Counted from the first letter of the stretch, positions 1 to 8,209 are shown. The stretch is 64,000 bases of DNA from Kitasatospora sp. NBC_00315 (GCF_041435095.1 NZ_CP108025.1:434001-498000), one strand, 5' to 3'. Notes: generated by a model from the letters alone, not told the origin. A program made the numbers and translations.

Positions 1-457
1 ATTCCGCGCGGGAGCAGATGTCCTCCTCGTCGGGCCCGCCCAGCGTCAGCAGCGTCTCGGTGTTCCAGAGCGAGACGGCGGCAAGGGCCTGCGCCCCGTC
101 GTAGCCACTCTGCACGCCCTCGGGTACGGCGTGGAAGGAAGCGGACAGTTCCACCCGGCTCAGCGGCCGGAGAGCCGTCACCCTCCAGACGGCACCCCAG
201 CAATCGGCGAGCGGAAGCATTCCCTCGAACGAAGGCGGTTCGAGGCGGCGCAGCAGAAGTTCCAGTACGGCGATCTCGTGTTCCCAACGGAAGAGCAGGT
301 CCCCGCCCGGCAGCCGACGGACCGTCCGGGGCAGCGTCGGCAGCCTCCAGTAGTCGACCGTCCCGTCGAAGCGCAGAACACCCAGCGGCGTGACCACGGA
401 CGGGTCAAACGCGACGGACTCAGCCGTCCCGGGGACGGCAGGCAGCAGACCGGACAT
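1..457 (-). CDS. Hypothetical protein, 3' end outside window
   Basis: The minus frame is open from an ATG at 457 to the window edge, giving at least 152 residues that begin MSGLLPAVPGTAESVAF. The composition is normal for a soluble globular protein (for example RFDGTVDYWRLPTLPRTVRR and EHEIAVLELLLRRLEPP), and third positions are strongly G/C, unlike the plus-strand frames over the same bases. No signal peptide, membrane segment or catalytic motif is visible and I do not recognise the family. No clear ribosome binding site precedes the ATG, so the start could differ by a few codons. The C-terminus is missing because the gene runs off the left edge. Confidence 0.6.
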   Translation of the reverse strand, partial: MSGLLPAVPGTAESVAFDPSVVTPLGVLRFDGTVDYWRLPTLPRTVRRLPGGDLLFRWEHEIAVLELLLRRLEPPSFEGMLPLADCWGAVWRVTALRPLSRVELSASFHAVPEGVQSGYDGAQALAAVSLWNTETLLTLGGPDEEDICSRAE

Positions 458-639
458 CCCCGGAGGGTATCCGGCCCCGACGAAGGAACGACCTGGAATT
501 TCTCGCTCCGAGACAACCCCGCCCCTCTTGGTCACCTTCCCCTGCCGTCCGGCTTCGCATTCATCATCTACTGCTCTGACCGCATACGTTCACCGGCTCT
601 GGAACCGGTGCCGCGATTCGGCCTGAGTACCCTCGGCCT

Positions 640-963
640 GTGGACGACCGCGAGCAGTACGTGAGGTATCAGCAGGACCGGGCGGTACTGGCCGCGGTCG
701 GGGGCTCATCTCGATCGCCAGACAGGTCGGGTCAGTGTGCGGTTGCCTCGGTCCGTGGCTGAGCCAGCGGTCGCTGCCTGGGACCGCGAGGAGCTGGGCA
801 GGGTCGGCGAGGAGAGCTGCGAAGAGTACGACTGCGTGATGCTGCCGCCGAGCTGTACTTCATCGGACTGGCGGTCACCTCGCGGGGCGTGTGGGACACC
901 GAGGAGGTCGTCGTCGACTTGGCTGTTGTCCAGATCGCGGCAGCGTTGCGGGTTGCGCGCTAG
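640..963 (+). pseudogene. Degraded gene of unknown function
   Basis: Three consecutive stretches read like protein but lie in alternating frames. From a GTG at 640 comes VDDREQYVRYQQDRAVLAAV. Around 767-848 a second frame gives AWDREELGRVGEESCEEYDC. From 850 to the TAG at 961 the first frame returns with AELYFIGLAVTSRGVWDTEE followed by VVVDLAVVQIAAALRVAR. Each stretch has the GC-rich third positions of real genes here, and no single frame stays open. I read this as one gene broken by at least two indels. The product is not recognised. It abuts the IS630 relic that follows on the other strand, in keeping with a decaying region. Confidence 0.4.
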
Positions 964-964
964 G

Positions 965-1491
965 TCAGGCCGCAGCAACGAGAGGCCGCCCGCCCCAGCG
1001 GAGGCCTTTCTCACTGCGGAAGCGAACGCGTTCGCGGCGCTGTGCGGCCAGGCCGTCCGGGTGGCGGGCGTTGGCGTTGCGCCACCGGGGGTAGGCGTTC
1101 AGGGCCCGGGTCTGGACGGTGTGGTTGGGGGTGCTGGGAGTTGGCGCTGGTGAACTGCCGCAGCGGGCGAGAAGGCGGCGTAAGGTCTCGCGGCCGATCC
1201 GGATCACCCGGCCGTGGACTTCCGCAGGTAGGCGAGCAGTTCTCGGATGGACCAGCGGGTGAAGGGCTGGCCGAGCTTGGTCGGTCGGGTTGTGGCCGTC
1301 TGGATGACGAAGTCCTCGTCGTCAGGAGTGAGCAGGCGAGGACGGCCTCCCGCCCAGCGAGGGTCCAAGCAGGCCAGGCCGACCTCGTTGAAGCGGTGGA
1401 TCACGTCGCGGACGGTGCCTCGTCGGCCTGCACCGGTTGGGCGATCACCGGGGACGCGGTTCCCGCCGGCCGAGGCCGGCAGCATCATCAC
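965..1491 (-). pseudogene. IS630-family transposase relic, catalytic core deleted
   Basis: The upstream part (1491 to 1204) encodes the N-terminal winged-helix region of a Streptomyces-type IS630 transposase, with TVRDVIHRFNEVGLACLDPR and TKLGQPFTRWSIRELLAYLR. It ends at a TGA caused by a single-base shift, since the other frame continues with VHGRVIRIGRETLRRLL. After LLARCG the sequence jumps to the family's C-terminus (NHTVQTRALNAY, NANARHPDGLAAQRRERV), so the whole DDE catalytic domain of roughly 150-200 residues is absent. A compensating pair of shifts near GGNRVP moves the expected PVIAQPVQADE out of frame. It cannot encode an active transposase. No terminal inverted repeats were found. 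Confidence 0.85.
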
Positions 1492-1547
1492 GAGTCCTGG
1501 TGTCAGTTGTTCACGGCTTCCGGAGTCACCCCGAGCGTGGACCGGCG

Positions 1548-2159
1548 ATGTTCACGAGCTTCGGTAACCGTCTGAGGGGAGACACTGCACTGGTTGGGCT
1601 CCGACCTATGGGTGGTCCGGTGTTGGTGATTGAGTTGGCAGAGACGGTTCCCGTTGCCGTGATCGAGCGGCTACGGGAGTTGTTGGGAACCTTGTCGGCG
1701 CGGTTCGAAGAGAAGCGCGTCGGTGAGTACGACCTCCTGATCCGGACCGAGAGCTTCGGCATTGCGGACGTCGATGAAGTCGATGGTCATCGGCCATTCT
1801 TGGTCTCGCTCATGGGGCCTGGGATCGGTGACGAGTCGATCTTCCGAGCCGAGCACCCCGACGAGGACGATCAGAAAGCTCTCATCGGCTTCGCGCCAAC
1901 GCATGCGGTCGATGTCATCGCTCTCGCCAACGAGCCGATCGACCACATCACGACCGCCTTGTTGACCGTGGCAATCATGGAGGTGACCGGCGGTATCGCC
2001 AACGCCGAGTTGGCCCAGGGGCAGCGAGCCATCGTGGACGGCCTTCCAGGACTGATCGCCACGAAGAGAACTGACTGGCCGACGCTGCCGGCCGCGTACG
2101 GCTCCGCAGAATTCATCAAGGCATGGTCAAGACAATCCGGCTTCCGGCTCCTGACGTAA
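1548..2159 (+). CDS. Hypothetical protein, possibly DUF6368-like
   Basis: An intact soluble protein of 203 residues from the ATG at 1548, or 183 from the ATG at 1608 (MGGPVLVIELAETVPVAVIE), which may be the true start because the ordered sequence begins there. Neither start has a convincing ribosome binding site. Visible segments are LRELLGTLSARFEEKRVGEY, an acidic middle, the hydrophobic stretch LLTVAIMEVTGGIANAELAQ and a C-terminal GSAEFIKAWSRQSGFRLL. The layout resembles Streptomyces proteins I associate with DUF6368, but that number is from memory and unconfirmed. No catalytic motif is evident. It stands alone, just downstream of the IS630 relic on the opposite strand. Confidence 0.65.
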   Translation: MFTSFGNRLRGDTALVGLRPMGGPVLVIELAETVPVAVIERLRELLGTLSARFEEKRVGEYDLLIRTESFGIADVDEVDGHRPFLVSLMGPGIGDESIFRAEHPDEDDQKALIGFAPTHAVDVIALANEPIDHITTALLTVAIMEVTGGIANAELAQGQRAIVDGLPGLIATKRTDWPTLPAAYGSAEFIKAWSRQSGFRLLT

Positions 2160-2371
2160 TCCGCAGATGCACCGGCGCAGACGAACCGCCGGACGTACAG
2201 TCGCAACAGCATTCGCTGGCCTCCGCTAGGCACGTTTGCGGGAGAGCGCAGGTAGGAGCCGTGCACCCTTCTCGACCCCACTCCACCGCCGGGGCACGAT
2301 GCTCCGACCGCGGCGTCGTGGGGCGAGTCAACTCGCACGACGGGTCGGGATGGGGCCGATAGCCTGCCTGC

Positions 2372-2842
2372 GTGGCTGAGATAGAGGACGAGCAACTACT
2401 GCTGGACGCTGGGTTCGAGCGCGTCTACATCGAGTTGGACAGGTATGACGGCCCCCGTGAGGGCCTCGCCGAGGTCTATGGTGCGGCACATTACTTCCGG
2501 GCCGCGTACGACTTCGCCCATCCTGATGCTTCCGACGACGAGTACTTCGTCTGGCCTGCGAGTGCGTCCCTCCTCGCGCAGGAGCAAGAGCAGTGGGCGA
2601 TCTTCGTCGAGTGGAACACGCGCTTCGAAGCGGGAGCTGCCTTGCCGGACAGCCACCCAGGGCACGGGGCGATCAACTCGCGGTACGACGAGCTGACTGA
2701 ACAGCTCGTGCCCCACAGGGAGGTACCGGCTCACGCGCGCCGCGTGACAGCGGAGTGGCGGCTCATTGCCGGGGCCCGCTACCGCCTCGACGGGACCGAC
2801 TACCTGGTCAAGTGGCAGTCGGACGGAGACGGCCACCGTTGA
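2372..2842 (+). CDS. Hypothetical acidic protein, 156 aa
   Basis: The GTG at 2372 opens a 156-residue frame rich in Asp and Glu in its first two thirds (MAEIEDEQLLLDAGFERVYI, PDASDDEYFVWPASASLLAQ) and ending with ARRVTAEWRLIAGARYRLDG. No signal peptide, transmembrane helix or known motif is apparent and I do not recognise the family. There is no obvious ribosome binding site before the GTG. Codon third positions are consistent with a real gene. It sits alone, followed after about 50 bp by the integrase relic. Confidence 0.6.
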   Translation: MAEIEDEQLLLDAGFERVYIELDRYDGPREGLAEVYGAAHYFRAAYDFAHPDASDDEYFVWPASASLLAQEQEQWAIFVEWNTRFEAGAALPDSHPGHGAINSRYDELTEQLVPHREVPAHARRVTAEWRLIAGARYRLDGTDYLVKWQSDGDGHR

Positions 2843-2889
2843 TCATCGGGTGTTGTGTGGACAGCGATGCCCGCCGACGGGCCGCTCGT

Positions 2890-3265
2890 CGCGGCTACTC
2901 GCGCGATGCCGCCGCCACCGACCACGGTGCGATTCGTGCTGCGATGTCGTTCACGCGGCGGCTCGACGACCAGCAGACGGATCTTGCCCGCCTCTCACAG
3001 CGCCAGCTCGACGTCTGGCTCACCGAGGCCAAGCCGACCCACCGGCGCTCGGCCCAGCCCTCATCAAGTGGACGAACAAGCGCCGCCCGACCCGGGACCT
3101 GGAACACCCCGGTCGTCACCGCCCTCTGCCCACCGTCTTCCTCGACGACGAGCAGCATCAAAAGCAACTGCGACGCTGTCTGACAGACGCCTCACTGCCT
3201 CCGGCGGTCCGCATCGCCGGCGCCCTGATCCGGCTCTACGGCTTGCACCTCAACCGCCGACCAGA
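2890..3265 (+). pseudogene. Integrase/tyrosine recombinase relic
   Basis: Two frames carry consecutive blocks of a protein family common on actinomycete mobile elements. The first gives SFTRRLDDQQTDLARLSQRQ, then LDVWLTEAKPTHRR. After a shift near 3050 the second gives LIKWTNKRRPTRDLEHPGRH, TVFLDDEQHQKQLRRCLTDA and VRIAGALIRLYGLHLNR. This matches the SAM-like core-binding segment and the start of the catalytic domain of site-specific recombinases. The Arg/His/Tyr catalytic part is missing: the frame runs into the 3' end of the DUF6188-like gene on the opposite strand. It is a truncated, frameshifted remnant and cannot be active. Confidence 0.55.
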
Positions 3266-3674
3266 CCGCGAGCTTTCCGCCCGGCATCGAGATGATCCGC
3301 CAGCCTCCCGGTCCGTGCACTTCCCATGCCTCGAACGACGAGTCCGCCCGGCCGGTGAGATGACAGCCGTTGTCGAAGAGCAGCCGCAGCGAACCCGTCT
3401 TGAAGGCCACTGCAGACAAGACCTTCGCTCCGAACAGCCCGAGTGCCGCCGCCTCATCCTGTCGCCCGGGGTCGATGAAGACATCCTGACGGCCGTCGCC
3501 GACACCCTGGGTGAGCGTGAAGGGGCATCCAAGATCCACGCGGGCATCCGATTCGAGGTGCAGCAACACCTGGTAGCCAACGCTGATCTTGGTGACGGCC
3601 AGACCACGAAGATTCATGATCCAACGGTCTTCGTGCTCAGCCAACGATGTTTCACTCACCCCCGAAAGATGCAC
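3192..3674 (-). CDS. DUF6188-like hypothetical protein
   Basis: A protein of up to 160 residues. The conserved part runs from LRGLAVTKISVGYQVLLHLE through DEAAALGLFGAKVLSAVAFK to SFEAWEVHGPGGWRIISMPG and GKLAVW, a pattern I associate with DUF6188, a beta-rich family of unknown function. The GTG at 3674, the GTG at 3659 (VSETSLAEHEDRW) and an ATG at 3617 (MNLRGLAV) are all possible starts; 3659 fits the usual family N-terminus best, and no ribosome binding site decides it. The last 25 or so residues after AVW look foreign and are read through the integrase relic, so the natural stop has probably been lost by a rearrangement. Confidence 0.65.
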   Translation of the reverse strand: MHLSGVSETSLAEHEDRWIMNLRGLAVTKISVGYQVLLHLESDARVDLGCPFTLTQGVGDGRQDVFIDPGRQDEAAALGLFGAKVLSAVAFKTGSLRLLFDNGCHLTGRADSSFEAWEVHGPGGWRIISMPGGKLAVWSAVEVQAVEPDQGAGDADRRRQ

Positions 3675-3734
3675 CCCGGAGCACCGACTGCGCCACCGAA
3701 AAACCCCACGGCCTCACAGCCCGTCTCACGGTGA

Positions 3735-3838
3735 GGTCGGCCGGCTCGGGAATAACTGATGCTGCCCCGGCACACGATCTGCTGCAGTTTGTGCCCTTCC
3801 TGGTCGGTCAGTCTGCACACACGAACAGGCTCGGCCAC
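3735..3838 (-). pseudogene. Second IS630 transposase relic (N-terminus only)
   Basis: A minus-strand stretch encodes AEPVRVCRLTDQEGHKLQQI followed by VCRGSIS, the very N-terminus of the same IS630 subfamily whose middle and C-terminal parts lie at 965-1491. Nothing of the rest of the transposase follows. Since the 965-1491 relic lacks this N-terminal segment, the two could be halves of one disrupted copy separated by about 2.3 kb, or remains of two insertions. Confidence 0.6.
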
Positions 3839-3922
3839 CGCGCCTCCAGCGGTCGGATCGGAAGGTCTCGGCACATCCAACCGCCCCAACCAGCAACCCG
3901 GCGAACCAATGTGGGCAGAGCA

Positions 3923-4443
3923 CTATTCACCGAGGATGCGTTCCCACAGCAGTCCGTCCCGCCAGCGCCCGTCCAGAAGGATCGAGGAGTGCGCGACGCC
4001 GTACGGGCTGAACCCGTTGCGGCGCAGCACCGCTGCGACGGCAGATTCTCCAGGTTGGTGGACGCCTCGGCGCGGTGAAGACCGAGTTCGTCCGTCGTCA
4101 CCCGGAGTACGAGCGCGACAGCGCGGCCGGCGTGCCCTTGATTCTGGGCGACACCAGCGATCCGGTATCCGAGGGAGGCGCGGCGCAGCTGCGGCAGGAT
4201 GCCTCCGACGGTGACCTGCCCGATCACCTGGTCGTCAGCGAGTACCACGCCCGGCCAGACCGCGCCGGCCCGGTGTCCGGCCAGCAGTCCCTCGATCCGC
4301 TCCGCCTGGCCCTCCGGGGTGAAGAAGTCGGCCGGCTGGGCCGGTTCCCACGGCTGAAAGGCCTCGACGTCCCGCTCCCGGTGCGCGGCGATCGAGGCGG
4401 CGTCGGCGGGCGGGATCAGGCGGATCCCGGTGCTGCTGCTCAT
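3923..4443 (-). pseudogene. GNAT N-acetyltransferase (RimJ type), frameshifted
   Basis: From the ATG at 4443 the frame reads like a RimJ/RimL-type acetyltransferase: FTPEGQAERIEGLLAGHRAG, the core strand VVLADDQVIGQVTVGGI, then LGYRIAGVAQNQGHAGRAVA with the acetyl-CoA-binding Q/N-x-G-x-G/A loop. After EASTNLENLPSQ one G is missing. The other frame supplies the expected C-terminus (VLRRNGFSPYGVAHSSILLD, then GRWRDGLLWERILGE) and a TAG at 3923-3925. In the original frame the protein would instead run on for about 50 foreign residues. This is either a recent single-base deletion or a sequencing error, since the rest of the gene is intact. Confidence 0.75.
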
Positions 4444-4558
4444 GCGCTGGTCCTCGTCGCGGTGCGTCGGACGAGACGGCCGTCCTGTGCAACGGCCCTC
4501 GCGCCGCCGCGCCCTAAGCTGGTCTCGGTAGCTGACGGTTCAGGACCAGGAGGCCGCG

Positions 4559-5254
4559 ATGAGGGTTGTCTTCGTGCACGGGGCATGCGTCAGGGACGGA
4601 TCGTGGTGGTGGCACCGCACCGCTGACCTGCTGGCCGAGCGGGGCGTCGCCAGCGCGGCGCCGGCCCTGCCGAGTTGCGGCGAGACGGGTGAGCCGACTA
4701 ACGCGCGGGGCCCGGGACTGGCGGAGGACGTCGACGCGGTCCGGCAGGTGCTGACGGCGAGCGACGAGCCGACCGTCGTGGTCGCCCACAGCTACGGCGG
4801 CATCGTCACCGCGGAGGCGGCGACGGGCGTCGAAGCCGTACGCCATCTGTTGCTCGTGTCCAGTTACCTGCCCGAGGTCGGGCAGAGTCTCTCCTCGTTC
4901 GGCGGCCCCGAGCCCGCCCCGTTCCTCGACATCGATCCCGAGGGTGGCACGTTCACCGTCCGGTCGGACGCCCTGGCCGAGACGTTCCTCCAGGACTGCG
5001 GTCCGGAGATCCAGCGACAGGCGATGGACAAGAGGGCCCGGCAGAGCCTGGCGGTCCTCGAACAGCCGGTACGGTCCGCCGCCTGGCAGCACGCGGCCAC
5101 GACCTACCTCGTCTGCACGCAGGACCGGGGCACCCCCGCCGAGCTGCAACGCGAGTTCGCCGCCAAGGCAGGCAGCGTCGTGGAGCTGGACGCCGGCCAC
5201 CACCCGTTCCTGTCCCGGCCGGCCGACGTCCGCGACCTCGTGCTGAGTCTGTGA
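4559..5254 (+). CDS. Alpha/beta-hydrolase
   Basis: A 231-residue cytoplasmic protein with the alpha/beta-hydrolase fold. FVHGAC (residues 5-10) is the oxyanion-loop motif after strand beta-3, AHSYGG (76-81) is the nucleophile elbow with Ser78, and LDAGHH (210-215) supplies the likely catalytic His. The size and the MRVVFVHGACVRDGSWWWHR start resemble small esterases of the pyrethroid-esterase/salicylate-esterase type, but substrate cannot be inferred. An AGGAGG ribosome binding site lies 5 bases before the ATG, fixing the start. It is monocistronic, followed by about 240 bp before the TetR operon. Confidence 0.85.
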   Translation: MRVVFVHGACVRDGSWWWHRTADLLAERGVASAAPALPSCGETGEPTNARGPGLAEDVDAVRQVLTASDEPTVVVAHSYGGIVTAEAATGVEAVRHLLLVSSYLPEVGQSLSSFGGPEPAPFLDIDPEGGTFTVRSDALAETFLQDCGPEIQRQAMDKRARQSLAVLEQPVRSAAWQHAATTYLVCTQDRGTPAELQREFAAKAGSVVELDAGHHPFLSRPADVRDLVLSL

Positions 5255-5394
5255 CGACGACCGGGGGCATCACCGTGGAGGCACGCCGGGATCTCCTGCC
5301 GCAGGCCACGACCGGGCGGCCGGGCCGCCCCGCGTCGTGAGCGGCCTCGCACCACTGCTCCCCGGGGCGCGCAGAGCCCAACGGGCGCGACGAC

Positions 5395-5458
5395 GTGACG
5401 GCGTGACGGCGTAACGGCGTAACGGCGTAACGGCGCGGCAGCGTGACGGCGCGGCAGC
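5395..5458. repeat. Eight 8-bp tandem units upstream of tetR
   Basis: Eight consecutive 8-mers read GTGACGGC twice, GTAACGGC three times, GCGGCAGC, GTGACGGC, GCGGCAGC. They end 28 bp before the candidate -10 box of the tetR gene. The array is non-coding and could be a slippage-prone tract or a set of phased protein sites; the sequence does not say which. Confidence 0.85.
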
Positions 5459-5486
5459 GACGGTAGGAGGAGGACTGTCGGCGTGC

Positions 5487-5508
5487 TATTTTTGTGAGCA
5501 ATCGTTCA
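5487..5508 (+). promoter_or_regulatory. tetR promoter -10 and imperfect palindromic operator
   Basis: TATTTT at 5487 is a plausible -10 box. It is followed by TGAGCAATCGTTCA (5495-5508), an imperfect palindrome matching its own reverse complement at 10 of 14 positions. Position and size suit autorepression by the TetR encoded from 5524. No good -35 box is seen. Confidence 0.45.
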
Positions 5509-5523
5509 ACTACGGGGGTTTCG

Positions 5524-6120
5524 ATGGGCCGCAAGCAGCTCTGGGATCAGGCGGAAGTACTGGCCTCGGCCATGCGGCTGTTCCGTCGCCGCGGCTACCT
5601 CGGCTCCTCCCTGCGGGACATCGAGGAGGCGACCGGGCTGCATCCGGGCAGCCTGTACCGGGTCTTCCAGAGCAAGGACGGCCTGTTCTGCGCGGCACTG
5701 GACGCCTACAACGACCAGGTGGTGCAGGGCCGCGTCCGGGCCCATCTCCTGGAGCCGGCGGACCCCGTGGCGGGCATCCGGTCGTTCTTCACCTCGACGT
5801 TCGAGACCGGCCTCGATCCCGATCCGGGGTGTCTGCTCACCAACAGCGCCGTGGAGTCCTTCGCCGTTCCGCAGGCCGCCGAGGGGGTCCGCCGGGGGCT
5901 GGAGACGATCGAGTCCGGCTTCGCCGAAGCCCTGACGCGTGCCCGCGCCCTGGGCCTGCTGTCCGCGGATCTGGACGTCGAGGGCTCGGCGGCCCACCTG
6001 CTGGCGCTCTATCAGGGCCTGCTGGTGCTGGTCCGGGCCGGCACCCCCCTCACCAAACTGCACACGATCACCGATGGCGCGATGGCGTCGATCGGCCCCG
6101 AGAAAGAGGGACAGCGATGA
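5524..6120 (+). CDS. TetR/AcrR-family transcriptional regulator
   Basis: From the ATG at 5524 (MGRKQLWDQAEVLASAMRLF) the protein has 198 residues. The N-terminal helix-turn-helix is clear (SLRDIEEATGLHPGSLYRVF, about residues 30-50), followed by the all-helical ligand and dimerisation domain usual for TetR proteins. The ATG at 5494 is in frame but overlaps the candidate operator, while 5524 has a GGGG ribosome binding site 6 bases upstream, so I prefer the latter. The stop overlaps the next start (ATGA), so it is translationally coupled to the SnoaL-like gene and probably regulates the three-gene operon. The effector is unknown. Confidence 0.85.
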   Translation: MGRKQLWDQAEVLASAMRLFRRRGYLGSSLRDIEEATGLHPGSLYRVFQSKDGLFCAALDAYNDQVVQGRVRAHLLEPADPVAGIRSFFTSTFETGLDPDPGCLLTNSAVESFAVPQAAEGVRRGLETIESGFAEALTRARALGLLSADLDVEGSAAHLLALYQGLLVLVRAGTPLTKLHTITDGAMASIGPEKEGQR

Positions 6121-6464
6121 ATGACTCACAGCAGCTCTGGGAGAACTACGCGGCGTGCTGGTCGGCCGACCCGGAGGAGCGACTCGCCGCACTCGGCACG
6201 GTCGCGGTCGACGAGGTCGCCTACCGGGATCCAGGGACGGAGGTCAGCGGCGCGGCCGCGCTGGCCGCCTACATGGCCGGGTTCGCCGGGGCCTTCCCCG
6301 GTCACCGGTTCCGCATAGACGAGGTACTCGACCACCACGACCGGTCGCTGGCGCGGTGGACCCAACTCGGCGAACACGGCGAGCCCGCCATGACGGGCGT
6401 GAGCACCGCACTCCACCGCGATGGCCGGCTCGCCGACATCACGGGGTTCTTCCTCTCCGCGTGA
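6117..6464 (+). CDS. SnoaL-like/NTF2-fold protein
   Basis: A 115-residue protein beginning MNDSQQLWENYAACWSADPE, with the long first helix and the conserved YRDPG and FPGHRFRIDEVLDHHDRSLA pattern of SnoaL-like polyketide-cyclase or ester-isomerase folds. These form a conical alpha+beta barrel that binds small hydrophobic ligands. Length is normal for the family. The ATG overlaps the tetR stop, and its own TGA overlaps the GTG of the next gene, so the three are one operon. The TetR upstream suggests induction by a small molecule that this protein may bind or turn over; that is inference. Confidence 0.75.
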   Translation: MNDSQQLWENYAACWSADPEERLAALGTVAVDEVAYRDPGTEVSGAAALAAYMAGFAGAFPGHRFRIDEVLDHHDRSLARWTQLGEHGEPAMTGVSTALHRDGRLADITGFFLSA

Positions 6465-6772
6465 GCGGTTCCCGCAGCCTCGCCGAGCACCCGGCCGCCC
6501 AGCCGGCGCCGCTCGGCGAGGTCACCGCCCACCGCTGCTCCGGCAGCCGGGCAGTGCGCAGCCACGGCAGCCGGTTCGCGACGGTGATGGACACCCTCCA
6601 CCTCCGCGTCGACGGCGTGACCCGCTCCTCCTACGAGGAGGCCGGGTCCACACCGTTCACCTACCGTGCAGGCGGCCGCGAGGTGGTGGTGCACGCGTAC
6701 TACGGCGCCGAGGCGGAAGTGATCGACGACCGGGCCGAGTTGTGCGCCCTGGCCCGCCCGGCAGTGGCCTGA
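6461..6772 (+). CDS. Hypothetical small protein, third gene of the TetR operon
   Basis: A GTG at 6461 overlaps the preceding stop (GTGA) and opens 103 codons with strongly G/C third positions. The C-terminal half looks ordered (FATVMDTLHLRVDGVTRSSY, FTYRAGGREVVVHAYYGAEA); the first 30 residues are low complexity. No family is recognised and no signal peptide is present. Coupling to the SnoaL-like gene is the main argument that it is expressed. An alternative is that only part of the frame is genuine. Confidence 0.5.
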   Translation: MSGSRSLAEHPAAQPAPLGEVTAHRCSGSRAVRSHGSRFATVMDTLHLRVDGVTRSSYEEAGSTPFTYRAGGREVVVHAYYGAEAEVIDDRAELCALARPAVA

Positions 6773-6995
6773 CGGGCCGGACCTCGACCGCCGGGTAGGG
6801 GCCACGCCACCGCTCGAACCCCGGAAGGGCGCGCCCCGGCCCGGAACACCCGGAGGTCGGGCTGGGTTGTCGGTTGACGGCAGTCGGCTCGGAGTACTCG
6901 CCGCCGCCGGCACACCGGCCGACCGGCAGTACACGCAGAAGTTCAGCGCCCGGGTCCTCGTCGAGACGGCCTATTACTCCAGCGGTAGATCGTGA
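6773..6995. other. Gap with a coding-like fragment
   Basis: There is no intact gene here. At the end, a plus-strand stretch to the TGA at 6992 reads RLGVLAAAGTPADRQYTQKF then SARVLVETAYYSSGRS. It looks like the C-terminus of a lost gene interrupted next to the IS701 relic. No family is recognised. Confidence 0.3.
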
Positions 6996-7648
6996 TCACG
7001 CCGGGGCTGCGCCTTGGCGGTGGTAGTGGCTCGCTTGGGACCGGGCCTGGTGGCGGCGTCTCCAGTGGGACCAGCGGAGCCAGTGGGCCGTGTCGTGGAC
7101 GTGTTGGGCAACGAGGACGATGAACAAACGGGCGATCTCATTGCAGGTGAGCGGGATCAGCTTCTCCCGGGCGGGCCGGCGGGTGTGTTCGTCGGTGCGG
7201 ATGAGGCGAGGAAGGCGTGGGCGAGCATGGCGAGGGTGACCCAGCGGGACCAGGGCGCGTAGCGGCGGACCTGGTGCTCGTCCAGTCCGGCCAGGCCCTT
7301 TCCGGACTGGAACGTCTCCTCCACTCGCCACCTTGATCCAGCGGCCCGAACCAGGGGCGCCAGTGGCACCGGCCGGGGCGTGTAGCAGTGGTAGTAGGCG
7401 AGTTCACCGGTGGTGCGGTTTCGGCGGATCAGCAGGTGGCGGTGGCCGGGGGCGGTGCTGGGTAGGTCGATGTGGGCCCAGTCGCAGAAGCGTTGCCCCT
7501 TTGCTCCGGCTCCGGCGGACAGCTTCTGCCAGGCCCGCTTGGGGAGCTTCTTCGCCAGGGCTTCCGCACGGGACTTGCCTGCTGCATCCTGCCAGCGGGC
7601 AGGGTCTGCGCTGCTGCCTGAGGTCACCGCGTGATCGTTTGTCCTCAT
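6996..7648 (-). pseudogene. IS701-family transposase relic, 5' truncated and frameshifted
   Basis: The minus strand encodes the C-terminal half of an IS701-type DDE transposase: LPKRAWQKLSAGAGAKGQRF, LLIRRNRTTGELAYYHCYTP, then RWRVEETFQSGKGLAGLDEH and SRWVTLAMLAHAFLA. The frame then breaks near 7190 and the rest continues in another frame (IRTDEHTRRPAREKLIPLTC ... WRRRHQARSQASHYHRQ) to a stop at 6996. The first 250 or so residues are missing; upstream the frame starts with unrelated MRTNDHAVTSG. The element is therefore inactive. No terminal inverted repeat was recognised. Confidence 0.8.
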
Positions 7649-8209
7649 TCAATGCCGGAGGAGTTCGCAGAAGCGGTCCAGGGCGCGGTCGGTGCGGTGG
7701 CGGTCGCCGGTGGTCGTGAGATCGAACAGTAGGCCCCGGATGACGGCCATGACCAGCGTGGGAGTGACGGTGTCGTCAGGGTCGGTGGTGATGTCGCGGA
7801 TCGTGGCGCCGAGGGTGTCGAACCAGCCCGTGATCGCCTCGGCCTGGTCCGGGTAGTTCTCGGGATGAGCGAGGCCGTCGGCGTGCACCTCGAAGATCAG
7901 CCGGACGTACGGGGCGCGCTCGGGTGCGCTGATCCAGGCCCAGATGCCGCGCAGGTGTTCCTCCGCAGAGGCTGCCTGCGCCGGGAGGTTCTCGGCCAGC
8001 CGTGTCGCACCACGGCGGCGGGCCTCGGCAAGGACGGCAGATACCAACTCCTGCTTGCTGCCGAAGTCGTAGAGCAGCATCCGCGGGCTGGTATCGAGAG
8101 CTGTGGCCAGCGGCCTCAGGCTCAACCCGGCCAGGCCGTATGCCAGTACGTAGTCGGTCGCCCGCGCCAGCGTGGCCTCCCGTCGGGCGGGATCTGGGGG
8201 TCGCCCCAC
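7649..8209 (-). CDS. TetR/AcrR-family transcriptional regulator
   Basis: A 186-residue protein with an N-terminal helix-turn-helix (GLAGLSLRPLATALDTSPRM followed by LLYDFGSKQELVSAVL, about residues 25-60) and a helical C-terminal domain with FEVHADGLAHPENY. It is divergent from the patatin-like gene, the two starts being 83 bp apart, and that short space holds an inverted repeat at 8243-8263. This arrangement is typical of a TetR that represses its neighbour and itself. The stop falls directly next to the IS701 relic, which has not cut into the gene. Confidence 0.85.
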   Translation of the reverse strand: MGRPPDPARREATLARATDYVLAYGLAGLSLRPLATALDTSPRMLLYDFGSKQELVSAVLAEARRRGATRLAENLPAQAASAEEHLRGIWAWISAPERAPYVRLIFEVHADGLAHPENYPDQAEAITGWFDTLGATIRDITTDPDDTVTPTLVMAVIRGLLFDLTTTGDRHRTDRALDRFCELLRH

